64,000 nucleotides of DNA. Source: Candidatus Zixiibacteriota bacterium (lineage in GTDB: Bacteria > Zixibacteria > MSB-5A5 > GN15 > JAAZOE01). The DNA lies in NCBI GenBank assembly GCA_023138975.1, contig JAGLON010000031.1, positions 55,199 through 119,198 on the forward strand, written 5' to 3'. Positions 8,074-17,331 of the stretch are shown here, one piece after another. The position numbers and the translations under genes are program-made. A model generated the notes under the pieces. The model was given only the letters and a program-made list of their open reading frames with translations, did no database searches and had not been told where the DNA came from. The stretch's first letter is position 1. Each line of letters begins with the position of its first letter.

Positions 8074-9903
8074 CTATATTTGCTCAGCATCAGTCTCTTT
8101 TCTCAGAATACTGCGTACCTCAGCCGCAAAGGGGTATTTGGGGAAGTTCTCAAGCAGTTCTCGGTATATGGTAATTGCCTCTTCTTTACGTTCAGCCAGT
8201 GGTAATAGAATATCAGCTTTTAATTTATGTCCGTACGGTGTGAAATAAGATTCTGTATATTTGTTTGACAGGCTGTCTAATGATGCCAGTGCCCCCTTGG
8301 TATTCTCATTCTCGACTCTCAACTCGGCGAGTCTCAAATAGGAGATCGGAGCCAAGGTGGGAATATCAACCAGGCATATCTTTACCAGATAAAACTCAAG
8401 CGAGTCAGAATTCTTTGTATAACGATGGTATTCTGCCGCTGAAAACAGGTCCATTTGGTTTTTAGCCGTAGAGCCCGCCTCGCTGATAATCAACGTATAT
8501 TGAATAGCATCGTTGACAAACATTCCTTTAGGATAGCGCGATATGATTTTTCTAAAACGGCCGTTGGCGGTACTGAAATCTCCAGTAAAAACCGAAATCA
8601 TAGCCTGAATGTATTCTATTTGTTCGGCAAAATCCTCATTGAGGTTTCTCGTCAATAATTCTCTATAAATTGCTGACGCAGAATCAAGATTATTCAAGTA
8701 AACATACATATCGGCCAGGGAAAATCGGGCCATGACATCGTAGCGAGTTCCAGGAGAAGTCAACATTACCTGGCCGAGGAATTCTCTGGCTTTGTCAAAA
8801 TCTCTGATATAATCTTTGTACAACAACCCGATTTGTAAGTTCGCATCTGATTTTTGTGAAGCCCGGGTAAATTTATCGGCGACTTCATGATATAGTTGAA
8901 GGGCTTCGGAATAAAGACCTAATTTTGTCTTGGCTTGAGCCAAGGAAAACTGGATACTGCCAAACCAGGGGGATTGGGGGTATTTTTGCAGCATATACTC
9001 GCCAGCCTGTATAGCCTGAGCATATTGGCCGCGGTTATTACACTCTCGAACAAAATACAAGACGTCACTGCCGCGATGGGACCGGAGGCTATCCATTTCC
9101 TGATAATAGCTCCGGGCTTCATCAAATTTGTCCTGTTCCAGCAAGAGCCTCCCATAGGTTGAAGATAATCGGCGGCTATTAAGTTTAGCCTGGATCCGGC
9201 TTGATAATATCGCCATGACCGTGTCAACCGATTCGGGATAACTGATCATACTTATTAATCTGTTTTCCGCGGCGGCTGCCGAGATGGAGTCTTTTTCCAT
9301 GAAATCCAAATACTCAATGGCAGCCCGGCCATACTCTTTTTGCGCGACTAACGCATCGCCCATTTGATTGGCCATCAATTGAGGATTACCGGATAAGACC
9401 CGAATGGAATCAATAAACTCAATCGCCAGTTCATATTTTCCAGAAGTATGCCAATGTTTAGCAATTAGCCGTAAGGAACTCTCCCGCTGTAAAGCAAAAT
9501 TAGCGGCTCGATAAAACAGGGAACGGGCACTGTCAGTGTTTCCGGCGAGTAAATAGGCTCTCCCGGCCAGGCGGTACAGAGGAAATCCAGCCTTTTCATT
9601 CGCCACTCTTTGCTCTAAGAAAAGTACTAGCTCGTCATATCTGCCAGCCGATTCAAGACTTCCGGCCAGAAGCGTTTTGAGAGTAAGATTCCCCGGTTCT
9701 TGAGATAAATACATCTGGGCCAAGTCGGCGGCTCGTTCGTATTCACCTAACCTCATCAGACGGGATATTTTGTCAACTATCGGTGACTTTGGCGGCAGGT
9801 TAATCTGTTGTCTTTGGGCTTCAGTCGGAGTTTCGAGCTCTTCGGCATTAACGGCGGAGATTGTGAACAGAAGAATTATAAGGATGAAAATATTATTTTT
9901 CAT
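8074..9903 (-). CDS. Secreted tetratricopeptide-repeat protein
   Basis: 609 residues from the internal ATG at 9903, chosen because a signal peptide follows at once (MKNNIFILIILLFTISAVNA); the longer frame runs antiparallel-free into the upstream gene without support. The whole mature protein is TPR helices, for example repeats around YERAADLAQMYLSQEPGN, GLYSEALQLYHEVADKF and EAITIYRELLENFPKYPFA. Probably periplasmic and a scaffold for protein assemblies. Its start lies 11 bases inside the end of the DUF4175 gene, so the two are translationally coupled. The related BamD/YbgF group is shorter, so I do not use those names. Confidence 0.75.
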   Translation of the reverse strand: MKNNIFILIILLFTISAVNAEELETPTEAQRQQINLPPKSPIVDKISRLMRLGEYERAADLAQMYLSQEPGNLTLKTLLAGSLESAGRYDELVLFLEQRVANEKAGFPLYRLAGRAYLLAGNTDSARSLFYRAANFALQRESSLRLIAKHWHTSGKYELAIEFIDSIRVLSGNPQLMANQMGDALVAQKEYGRAAIEYLDFMEKDSISAAAAENRLISMISYPESVDTVMAILSSRIQAKLNSRRLSSTYGRLLLEQDKFDEARSYYQEMDSLRSHRGSDVLYFVRECNNRGQYAQAIQAGEYMLQKYPQSPWFGSIQFSLAQAKTKLGLYSEALQLYHEVADKFTRASQKSDANLQIGLLYKDYIRDFDKAREFLGQVMLTSPGTRYDVMARFSLADMYVYLNNLDSASAIYRELLTRNLNEDFAEQIEYIQAMISVFTGDFSTANGRFRKIISRYPKGMFVNDAIQYTLIISEAGSTAKNQMDLFSAAEYHRYTKNSDSLEFYLVKICLVDIPTLAPISYLRLAELRVENENTKGALASLDSLSNKYTESYFTPYGHKLKADILLPLAERKEEAITIYRELLENFPKYPFAAEVRSILRKETDAEQI

Positions 9904-12900
9904 TGGCGGTTGATTCCTGTCCCATAGTGGTGATAGCCTTGAAGTAAGCTTTAATCTGCTGTTCATACTGCCGGGGATAACCGTCGCGAAGATAACGATT
10001 GAGTCGATCCTGAAGCGATTCGCCTCGGCCGGCATTGTCATTATCAAGCGCGCCCGGAGATGTTTTGAAAATATCCTCGGAGGTTATAGCTCGCCGTTCA
10101 CGTGAGAAGTCCCGGCGATTGAGTGATTTCTGGACATCGAGCATCCGTGAGTAAACACGTATTTGACGGTCCAGCAAATCGCCTCCGACACTGCCTTCTT
10201 CCAGTAATTCCTCTATTTCCCGGATTTCATTTGAAAGCGCATCAAGCCGACCAAGAATGTCTCGGCGATTGCCGAATTCTTTCTGAAGTTCCTGCATTGA
10301 TTTTCTGACGGCACCCTGCTCACCAGCAAGTCTTTGCAGGGATTGCCGCTGACTTTCTGATAATTTCTTATTTCCGGGATTATTGCATTGCCCCTGAGTC
10401 TTTTTATTAATCTGATTTTGTTTTTGGCAAAGTGACTGCATCTTTTGACTTTGTTTATTGCAGGATCCGCCTTTATTACACTGTTTTTGATTTTCAAGTG
10501 CGTCCAGTAGTTTTATCGAGGCCCGATTGAGATTATAGATGGCGTCTCGCTGTTGCCCCAAAGAGGCCGTTCCTCGCCGTTCACCGAGATTATCGCAAGC
10601 GCCCTGCATAAGCTGTTGAGTTTCTTCCAGGTAAGCGCGAATTTCCGCGGCCAAAAATGGAGATTGTTGAGCCATCTCATTAATGCGCTCGGTCAGTCCG
10701 CCGACCGCTTCTTTGAGAATCTGTTGCTCGGCCGCTATCTGGCGTAAATGTTCAGAATTGTTTCGGCTATCTTTGCTATTATTATAAATCGATTCTTGTT
10801 CACGCGAGAGATAATTGGCATCATCAATCGCATGGTGCATTTTCTCAGCCATCTCCTGACCCTGTTGGCCGGATATATCATCCATTAATTGCTGCATCTG
10901 ATTTGATAATTGACTAAGTTTCTCTGAAGCTTCCTCTCCGTGAGGCAGCGCCGACTCTTTCTCGTTTTGTGCTAACTGTTGTTCCATTTGCTGCATGTCG
11001 GCTTTGGCCTGGTTTTGTTTCACCGCCTCTGAGAATTCAACATGCTTGTCGGTTTTATTCTTGGGGGATTCATTGAGCAGTTTGTCGAGCTTTTCGGCTT
11101 CGCTTTTGAGGGCATCCATTTGCTTTTGCAGGTTTTTTTCACGCTGAGCCAATTGAGGATTATTCTTATCCGACCGGGACTGTTCTGTTTCCACGTTGAC
11201 CCGGTTTTGCTCAAGGAGCATTTCCTGTATCATCTTAAGCATGGCGGCCATTTTCTGCTCAATCTGCATTTTCTTAAGAAGTTCAACCGATCGTTCGAGC
11301 CGTTTCAGCATTTCTTCCTGAGAAAGCTGAAAGTCTTTCATGGCCTGTTCCATCTCGTCCGGATTCATATCCTTGAGATCCTCGGCGAGTTTCTTCATAG
11401 CCTCTTTCATCTCCGGAGTGGCTATTTCATTAAACAGCTTTTGAAGTTCGGTAAGTTTTTTTAGAATTTGTTCAGAAATCAGATCATTCTGTTCAAGCTC
11501 CTTTACGGATTCTTCCATCTGCTTGGCAATTTTCTCAAGATTTTCGGCGGTTTGCATTTGCTGATCGACAATATTTTCGAGTTCTTTTTTATCCTGCCAG
11601 TTAAGCTTTTCCGATGTTTGCAGCTCCTGAGAAAGTTGTTTCAGCTTTTCTGCCATTTCGCGCTGTTCCTGCAGTATTTTCTCCGCTTCAAAAACACGCC
11701 CTTCCTGTTGGGTCTCGGTTTGCATGACGATTTCATCAATTGACGGCAAACGCGCGGCATAAACCCGAGTGCTGGTTATTTTCGGACCGGAGATACGGTC
11801 GTTGTCAGCCAGCTCAAAGTTATAAAGGATATAATCCGAGGGGAGGAGGTTAAAAACATCAACATCCCAGTTGAAGCTTACTTCACCTTCATTCTCTATT
11901 GTAGAGGAGTAATTGATAATGGCAACATGCTTATCGCTTTTTACTCCGCCGGAAACGATTTGATATTTGAGCGTCAGTGAACTGAATCCAAAATCATCGG
12001 AAATATGCAGCGTGAACGGCAACATCATTCGTTCATCGAGGTTTACGTCATAGCCGGGACTCAGGACATTGATGAGAGGGTACTCATCTGGAATAGCGGT
12101 CACGAGATATTCAATAGGGTCCGGGTTTTGCTCGCCCTGAGCGTCATGCAGACGAATGTGATAAGAGAAATCCTCATTGACTTTGAAATCCGTGAAACCC
12201 TTGGCATCGTTAAAATTTAGAGAGACTTTGGACGAATCATCAATGACTAAATATCCGCTATGTATATTGCGGTTGGCCCCGACTTCCAAACTCACCCGAC
12301 TGCCGACTAAAGCCGCGAAAGAACCGTTGTTTTCGTCGATGACCATTTCGGGTAGTTTTGTGTAGGATGGAAAAGATATCGTCAACTTAATATCAGTTAC
12401 ACGGGGACGATCCACGATATTTACCGCATATCTCTGTGAAGATATATCACCGGCAACTATGAAATAATCAAAAGACCTGCGAACTTGTTTGAGTGTTATG
12501 CCGAAGGGAAGTGAATCTATTATCCGTGAGGGAGTATCCAAATCAAGTAGTCCGGATGGCTCAATAGTTAGCTTTTCCGATTGCCAGCGGCCGTCTGAAT
12601 ACTGGTAGAAAACCTCAATCTCTTTAGGGAAACTGCCCCCGATGAGTATCCCTCCGACTTCTATGTCGGTATATTTAACCCGGTCAGCATTACCCGGCTG
12701 AACAGTAATAGAAAAACCTGGGGGAGGGGCTACGATTTCGGTCGGTTTGGAATATACTTCGAGAGCATTTGAGAAAAATCCGGGTGCAATGACGCCGATA
12801 ATTATTGCCGCGGCAGTCATTGCCGCTCCTGATCGGAGTTTTCTAAAAAGAGGATAACCAGATACTATTTCATTAAAGTCAATATCTGAGGTAAGTGCTT

Positions 12901-13291
12901 TCGCTTGTCTGCCGGTCATGGCAATTAGAGCCGGTGAAAAATTTGTCCGGGAAATATCCATATTCCTAAACTGTAAAGCTGCAACTAATCGGCCTTTGAT
13001 GCCGGGGTGTTTTTCCTCAATTTTAAGGGCGGCCCGGATTATGTCCCCGCCGGATTTATATGGTCTTATGATAAACCAATAAAAGGCGCTAATTATGGCA
13101 ATAGCTCCAAGAGATAAGAGACTGATTTTGACCGCTACCGGAAGGATGGCGGCAAAGGCGATGGTCGAAAGGGCTATCCACAAGCCGACAAAAGTAGTAA
13201 ACATTCCGACCGTACCGGCTCCAAATAGAATTAACCGATTGCGGAGAATAACTCGATGAAGCCGTTGTTCGATTTGTCTAAGTTCTTCCAT
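9893..13291 (-). CDS. DUF4175 membrane protein with long Gln/Glu-rich coiled coil
   Basis: 1132 residues. The N-terminus has two membrane segments (about 20-70) and a third near 155-175, as in DUF4175 proteins. A predicted periplasmic part with beta domains follows (about 190-520), including YLVIDDSSKVSLNF and the ISDDFGFSSLTLKY block conserved in the family. From about 540 to 1000 it is an extended, highly charged coiled coil full of Gln, Lys, Glu and Met (MQQMEQQLAQNEKES type). The family is typical of FCB and planctomycete-like bacteria and usually sits with MoxR, VWA and DUF4159 genes. Here it follows DUF4159 and overlaps the TPR gene. Function not established; a force- or envelope-linked scaffold is an inference. 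Confidence 0.8.
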   Translation of the reverse strand: MEELRQIEQRLHRVILRNRLILFGAGTVGMFTTFVGLWIALSTIAFAAILPVAVKISLLSLGAIAIISAFYWFIIRPYKSGGDIIRAALKIEEKHPGIKGRLVAALQFRNMDISRTNFSPALIAMTGRQAKALTSDIDFNEIVSGYPLFRKLRSGAAMTAAAIIIGVIAPGFFSNALEVYSKPTEIVAPPPGFSITVQPGNADRVKYTDIEVGGILIGGSFPKEIEVFYQYSDGRWQSEKLTIEPSGLLDLDTPSRIIDSLPFGITLKQVRRSFDYFIVAGDISSQRYAVNIVDRPRVTDIKLTISFPSYTKLPEMVIDENNGSFAALVGSRVSLEVGANRNIHSGYLVIDDSSKVSLNFNDAKGFTDFKVNEDFSYHIRLHDAQGEQNPDPIEYLVTAIPDEYPLINVLSPGYDVNLDERMMLPFTLHISDDFGFSSLTLKYQIVSGGVKSDKHVAIINYSSTIENEGEVSFNWDVDVFNLLPSDYILYNFELADNDRISGPKITSTRVYAARLPSIDEIVMQTETQQEGRVFEAEKILQEQREMAEKLKQLSQELQTSEKLNWQDKKELENIVDQQMQTAENLEKIAKQMEESVKELEQNDLISEQILKKLTELQKLFNEIATPEMKEAMKKLAEDLKDMNPDEMEQAMKDFQLSQEEMLKRLERSVELLKKMQIEQKMAAMLKMIQEMLLEQNRVNVETEQSRSDKNNPQLAQREKNLQKQMDALKSEAEKLDKLLNESPKNKTDKHVEFSEAVKQNQAKADMQQMEQQLAQNEKESALPHGEEASEKLSQLSNQMQQLMDDISGQQGQEMAEKMHHAIDDANYLSREQESIYNNSKDSRNNSEHLRQIAAEQQILKEAVGGLTERINEMAQQSPFLAAEIRAYLEETQQLMQGACDNLGERRGTASLGQQRDAIYNLNRASIKLLDALENQKQCNKGGSCNKQSQKMQSLCQKQNQINKKTQGQCNNPGNKKLSESQRQSLQRLAGEQGAVRKSMQELQKEFGNRRDILGRLDALSNEIREIEELLEEGSVGGDLLDRQIRVYSRMLDVQKSLNRRDFSRERRAITSEDIFKTSPGALDNDNAGRGESLQDRLNRYLRDGYPRQYEQQIKAYFKAITTMGQESTANEK

Positions 13292-13399
13292 ATGCCAAAC
13301 CCTATTTGTCAGTTCTGAATATAATAGATACGGCGCCTATCGGGCCGTTGAGAAGGGTAAGTCTCTATCTATATGTAACGGCAGAAGACCGGTTTTGGT

Positions 13400-14131
13400 T
13401 TAGTTTGTCAGCGCATAAGTGACGATATTCAAACCCATTTTTAGTGCTTCAATCCGCTTCTCGGCCGGATCATTGTGAACCTGAGAGTCTTCCCAGCCAT
13501 CGCCAATATCGGATTCGTAGGCATAAAAGAGCACTAAACGATCATCTATTACTATTCCCCAGCCGGTAGCCGGCTTGTTGTCATGCTCGTGGATTTTTGG
13601 CAGTCCGTTCGGGAAATCATAAAAACTGTGGTAAACAGCATGGTCATAAGGGATTTCCTGAAGGTTCTGTTCGGGAAATAGTTTGGTTATCATTAGGCGA
13701 ATTGATTTATCCATACCATAGGAGTCGTTGAGAAAAACAAAGCCGCCGCCGAGAAGATACTGCCGAAGCCGTTCTCCTTCAGAGTCGCTCAGTTTTATCG
13801 TGCCGTGTCCGGTAATAAATAAAAACGGATGGGCAAATAAATCTTCATCTTTGATTTTGACCTGTTTTTCCTCTGTGTCAACCGGCCACCCGGTTTCATC
13901 CTGAATGAATTTTAGCAGATTGGGAAGTGCGGAATTACCCCAATACCAATCACCGCCTCCGCTGTATTGTAAGCGTGTAATTGATATTGCATTGGGATTT
14001 ATTTTTGGCGATGTGTCCGGCGAAAACTGGGACAGTCTGGTCCCGGAACGTAGAATTGGCCTATTCTGACTAAAAGCAATACCGCATAACAGCAGGCTGA
14101 CAATCATGGCTGTAATTAGTGAATTCTTCAT
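13400..14131 (-). CDS. DUF4159 secreted protein, glutamine-amidotransferase-like fold
   Basis: 243 residues with a signal peptide (MKNSLITAMIVSLLLCGIAFSQ). The family pattern is visible: ITRLQYSGGGDWYWGNSALPN, then FLFITGHGTIKLSD, LRQYLLGGGFVFLNDSYG, EIPYDHAVYHSFYDFPNGLPK and LFYAYESDIGDGWED. DUF4159 proteins resemble ThuA/class I glutamine amidotransferase folds without a proven activity. It is the first gene of a leftward run with DUF4175 (108-base gap) and TPR. A TATAAT box lies only about ten bases before its ATG, so the leader would be very short if that box is used. Confidence 0.8.
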   Translation of the reverse strand: MKNSLITAMIVSLLLCGIAFSQNRPILRSGTRLSQFSPDTSPKINPNAISITRLQYSGGGDWYWGNSALPNLLKFIQDETGWPVDTEEKQVKIKDEDLFAHPFLFITGHGTIKLSDSEGERLRQYLLGGGFVFLNDSYGMDKSIRLMITKLFPEQNLQEIPYDHAVYHSFYDFPNGLPKIHEHDNKPATGWGIVIDDRLVLFYAYESDIGDGWEDSQVHNDPAEKRIEALKMGLNIVTYALTN

Positions 14132-14363
14132 TAGCTGTACTATTATACTATATAATAGCCAATTTTGGGAAAAAAATGATGAGAATAGCGCAATTTAACA
14201 TTTTTCCAATATATCTACTCTCCTGCAACTCAATACTTGATTTTTACCGTAGAGCTTTTTTTATTGACGCTATATACAGTTGATACAGAAATGACCGAAA
14301 ATTATAAAAAGGGAATTTCTAAAAGTAACGACAAACAAATAAGTATTAAGTAAGGAGTTAGTC

Positions 14364-15290
14364 ATGCCTTTAGCATCTTTAGTAGATATGTATAATAAAG
14401 CCATTGCGGGAAACTACGCAATTCCACAGTTTAATGTCAATAACCTGGAGTTTATTCAGGCCGCTATGGAAGTCGCGGAGGAACTAAAATCTCCGATAAT
14501 TTTGGCTGCGTCAACATCGGCGATTAAGTATGCCGGAATGAACTATTTAATGGGAATGGTAAAAGCTGGATGCTCAGAGGTTTCCGTCCCGGTCGCAATG
14601 CATTTGGATCACGGAGCCGCTCCGGCAGACGCTAAAGCCTGTATTGATGCCGGATTTACTTCGGTAATGATTGATGCTTCTCACGAAGACCTTGACAACA
14701 ATATTCGTATTACCAAGGAAGTCGTCGTGATGGCCAAAGACAAAGGCGTTTGCGTTGAAGCCGAACTTGGTCGTCTGGGCGGCATAGAAGACGAGGTTGT
14801 TGTGGATGAAAAGGACGCGTTTTTAACCGACCCGGCGGAAGCCGAACGCTTTGTTAAAGAAACCGGACTTCATGCCCTGGCAATAGCAGTCGGAACATCT
14901 CATGGAGCTTACAAATTCAAACAGACTCCTAAGCTGGCCATGGATAGAATTACTGAAATTAAAAAGTTAACTAATATCGCCCTGGTTCTACACGGTGCCA
15001 GCGGAGTTCCCAAAGAACTATTGGATCTGGGTATTAAATATGGAGCTGAGCTGCCCGGCGCTATGGGCGTCCCGGATGAAGCGTATAAAGACGCCGTGTC
15101 ACGCGGGATTAACAAGATTAATATCGATACCGACCTGCGGCTAGCGTTTATGAGCCATGTCCGTCAGTTTTTGGCTGAAAATCCGAGTGTCTTTGATCCC
15201 CGGAAAATACTAAAACCGGCTAAAGAGGCTATTAAAGAACAGATGAGAAGCAAAATCCGCCTATTTGGCTGTGAAGGTAAGGGGGCGTAA
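14364..15290 (+). CDS. fba: Fructose-bisphosphate aldolase, class II
   Basis: Zn-dependent aldolase that splits fructose 1,6-bisphosphate into dihydroxyacetone phosphate and glyceraldehyde 3-phosphate in glycolysis and gluconeogenesis. The 308-residue protein has the class II marks: MHLDHGA with the proton-shuttle/metal region, EAELGRLGG, the GTSHGAYK zinc His, LHGASG with another ligand His, and NIDTDLR for the phosphate. An AAGGAG site seven bases before ATG supports the start. It is flanked by a strong terminator and looks monocistronic. The upstream TTGACG at 14264 has no convincing -10 partner. Confidence 0.95.
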   Translation: MPLASLVDMYNKAIAGNYAIPQFNVNNLEFIQAAMEVAEELKSPIILAASTSAIKYAGMNYLMGMVKAGCSEVSVPVAMHLDHGAAPADAKACIDAGFTSVMIDASHEDLDNNIRITKEVVVMAKDKGVCVEAELGRLGGIEDEVVVDEKDAFLTDPAEAERFVKETGLHALAIAVGTSHGAYKFKQTPKLAMDRITEIKKLTNIALVLHGASGVPKELLDLGIKYGAELPGAMGVPDEAYKDAVSRGINKINIDTDLRLAFMSHVRQFLAENPSVFDPRKILKPAKEAIKEQMRSKIRLFGCEGKGA

Positions 15291-15342
15291 CCCCTTTTTG
15301 GCTATCGCATAGATGATCTTACTTTGGAGGTCATTAAAGAAT

Positions 15343-15375
15343 AAAACCGATGACTTATAGTCATCGGTTTTTATT
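15343..15375 (+). terminator. Bidirectional terminator between fba and CDF gene
   Basis: Perfect stem ACCGATGACT/AGTCATCGGT with a short loop, flanked by A and T runs on each side, so it can end fba on the plus strand and the convergent efflux gene on the minus strand. Confidence 0.85.
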
Positions 15376-15405
15376 TGAAATATGGATGTTGAAAAATATT
15401 AAGAT

Positions 15406-16800
15406 TTACTTGAACGGTTCCAGATGCAGGGTAATCGAAATTAATTCCTCAATTTCCGCCCGGAGTTTTTTCTGAACTTCAATAGACGTCATTTCTGTTT
15501 CATCAAGCATCATCTGGCCATCAAGGCGCATGTCGGCTGAGAGAGCCAGACCTTCACCTCTCGATGTCAGGTTAATATTGTGGCAATCTCCGACATTGGG
15601 GAAAGATTCGATAATTTCTTTGACGCGCCGGGATATCCATTCCTTATCATGAGATTGAGAAATATCATATAATTGATGGGCTTGGAGCGGTTGAGTATAG
15701 ATGACAACTTTTTCTAAATCGGGGATAGCCTCATGGAGTGCCTCTGTAATTTCGGATGCTTTATCATGGGCGTCGTTTAATTTAACGTCTCCGGGCATTT
15801 CGAGGTGCATGGAGACAAAATACCTGCCTTTGGCTTTATTTATGAGCAGATGATGCATCGGGAAACCAAAAGACGACACCGAGAAAGTAATTGCATCCGT
15901 GATTGCTTCGGATTGAGAGGAGACCGGACGGAAGGAGCAAGTGACATCTACATCCTCAAGCTCGGTCAGTACCCGGTTTCGCAGAATTTCTTTGAGTGCA
16001 CTGGCTCGGGCAAACGTGATAGAGCGGTCAACGTCCAACATGATTTCGGCAAAGGTTGTGCGCCCGTCGCTGCGCAAACGCAGATTGTTAACAGCCAGGA
16101 TTTCCGGTTCCCGGACAACAATTTCGCGAATTTTACCTTCGGTATCCAGTGGCGCTCGATCCAATAAAACATCGATAGATTGCTTGGCCAGCTTAACCGT
16201 GGCGATAATGATAAAGACTGCTACGCCGATTGCGGCAAAGGCATCAGCTAATGGGTAGCCCAAATAGACTCCGCCCAGACCGAATAGTACTACCAATGAG
16301 GAGTATATGTCAGTAGAGAAGTTTAATGCGTCCGCTTCGAGTGCCTGGCTTTTATATTTTTTTGCGACCCTCCGTAGGGCCCGTACCCGGGTAATATCAA
16401 TAGCTATTGAACCGATAATGACAATAAAGGCCCAGATGTTTAATTCGACCGGTGAGGTTTCTGCCGATAGACGGATAACGGCTTCGTGAATTATCCATAC
16501 GCATGTTATGAGAAGAATGATCACCTGGGCAAGAGCAGCCAGTGACTCAACTTTTCCGTGGCCGAAATGATGATCCCGGTCAGCCGGTTTGTCCGATATC
16601 CGTACCGCAAAGTAGGTTATCACCGAAGCGCCCATGTCGAGAAGAGAATGCAGTGCATCGGTGAGAATCGCAAGTGAACCGGTCATTAGCCCAACGGTTC
16701 CTTTACCGGCAATCATTCCGATAGCCGCTAAAATAGAGTAAAGCGCAACTGCGCGCTTCTCGTGACCGTTATCTTGTTTTTTTTCCTGACCCATAATCAT
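15406..16800 (-). CDS. Cation diffusion facilitator (metal efflux) with unusual site residues
   Basis: 464 residues: six membrane segments in the first 210 residues, then a double-length cytoplasmic region (two ferredoxin-like CDF C-terminal domains, around 225-300 and 305-385, plus about 80 more residues). It would export divalent metal in exchange for protons. The HHFGHGKVE motif after TM2 is typical. Aligned with FieF/YiiP, the TM2 site DxxxD reads HSLLD (His51, Asp55) and the TM5 site HxxxD reads NFSTD (Asn160, Asp164). The four-ligand set is therefore His-Asp-Asn-Asp, which does not match the usual Zn/Fe pattern and makes specificity uncertain. The start has no strong ribosome site; Met3 is an alternative. 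Confidence 0.85.
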   Translation of the reverse strand: MIMGQEKKQDNGHEKRAVALYSILAAIGMIAGKGTVGLMTGSLAILTDALHSLLDMGASVITYFAVRISDKPADRDHHFGHGKVESLAALAQVIILLITCVWIIHEAVIRLSAETSPVELNIWAFIVIIGSIAIDITRVRALRRVAKKYKSQALEADALNFSTDIYSSLVVLFGLGGVYLGYPLADAFAAIGVAVFIIIATVKLAKQSIDVLLDRAPLDTEGKIREIVVREPEILAVNNLRLRSDGRTTFAEIMLDVDRSITFARASALKEILRNRVLTELEDVDVTCSFRPVSSQSEAITDAITFSVSSFGFPMHHLLINKAKGRYFVSMHLEMPGDVKLNDAHDKASEITEALHEAIPDLEKVVIYTQPLQAHQLYDISQSHDKEWISRRVKEIIESFPNVGDCHNINLTSRGEGLALSADMRLDGQMMLDETEMTSIEVQKKLRAEIEELISITLHLEPFK

Positions 16801-16894
16801 TTACTGCAGCTTAAAGTACTATTTTGAACGAGGAGACGCAATGGAATAGAAAGACAGCTATTACAAAAATTATACAATGTGTCAAGTTTTAATT

Positions 16895-16909
16895 GATTCC
16901 AATGGAATC
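16895..16909. promoter_or_regulatory. Inverted repeat upstream of single receiver gene
   Basis: GATTCC-AAT-GGAATC, a perfect 6-base inverted repeat with a 3-base centre, about 40 bases before the ATG at 16951 and in the divergent promoter gap to the CDF gene. The 9-mer TTATACAAT occurs on both sides (16870 and 16913). Possible operator; no regulator is implied by the sequence itself. Confidence 0.35.
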
Positions 16910-16950
16910 TTGTTATACAATACATGAAGAGTAAATTAGGGGGCTAATTT

Positions 16951-17331
16951 ATGAGCGGTAAGACAATTTTAGTTGTTGATGATGAGCTCATTATCCGTGA
17001 TTTATTATTCAGATCACTATCCCAAAATGACTACCGAGTAATACTTGCCAGAGATGGTTTTGAAGCAATAGATATTTATAAGGCTCAAACTGAGAAAATA
17101 GATGTCGTGATACTGGATTTACAGATGCCCAAAATGAACGGTATTGAAGTCCTCAAAAAGTTACGAACTATAAATCCTAATGTAAGTGTAATTCTTTCCA
17201 GCGGGTATGTCGAATTATTAAATAGGGAATTGGCCGGGGAATTCGAGGATATTGAGATACTTGTAAAGCCGTATTTGATTACTGAACTGTATAAAGCAGT
17301 ACAGAATGCAATGAAGGTTGGAACTATTTAA
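16951..17331 (+). CDS. Single-domain response regulator (CheY-like)
   Basis: 126-residue receiver only. Acidic pocket VVDDE (Asp10, Asp11), phospho-acceptor Asp56 in VILDLQMP, Ser84 in the ILSSGY switch position and Lys106 in VKPY. It has no output domain, so it should act by protein contact or as a phosphorelay intermediate. It faces the large leftward signalling operon and its stop overlaps that of the receiver-GAF-kinase gene by 4 bases. An AGGGGG site precedes the ATG. Confidence 0.88.
   Translation: MSGKTILVVDDELIIRDLLFRSLSQNDYRVILARDGFEAIDIYKAQTEKIDVVILDLQMPKMNGIEVLKKLRTINPNVSVILSSGYVELLNRELAGEFEDIEILVKPYLITELYKAVQNAMKVGTI

Noticed and set aside
11020..11743. Long antisense frames inside the DUF4175 gene
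   Set aside because: They mirror the low-complexity Gln/Glu coiled coil and have no ribosome sites or family features.
14264..14292. Promoter TTGACG upstream of fba
   Set aside because: No -10 box at 16-18 bases; the nearest TATA-like sequence is too close.
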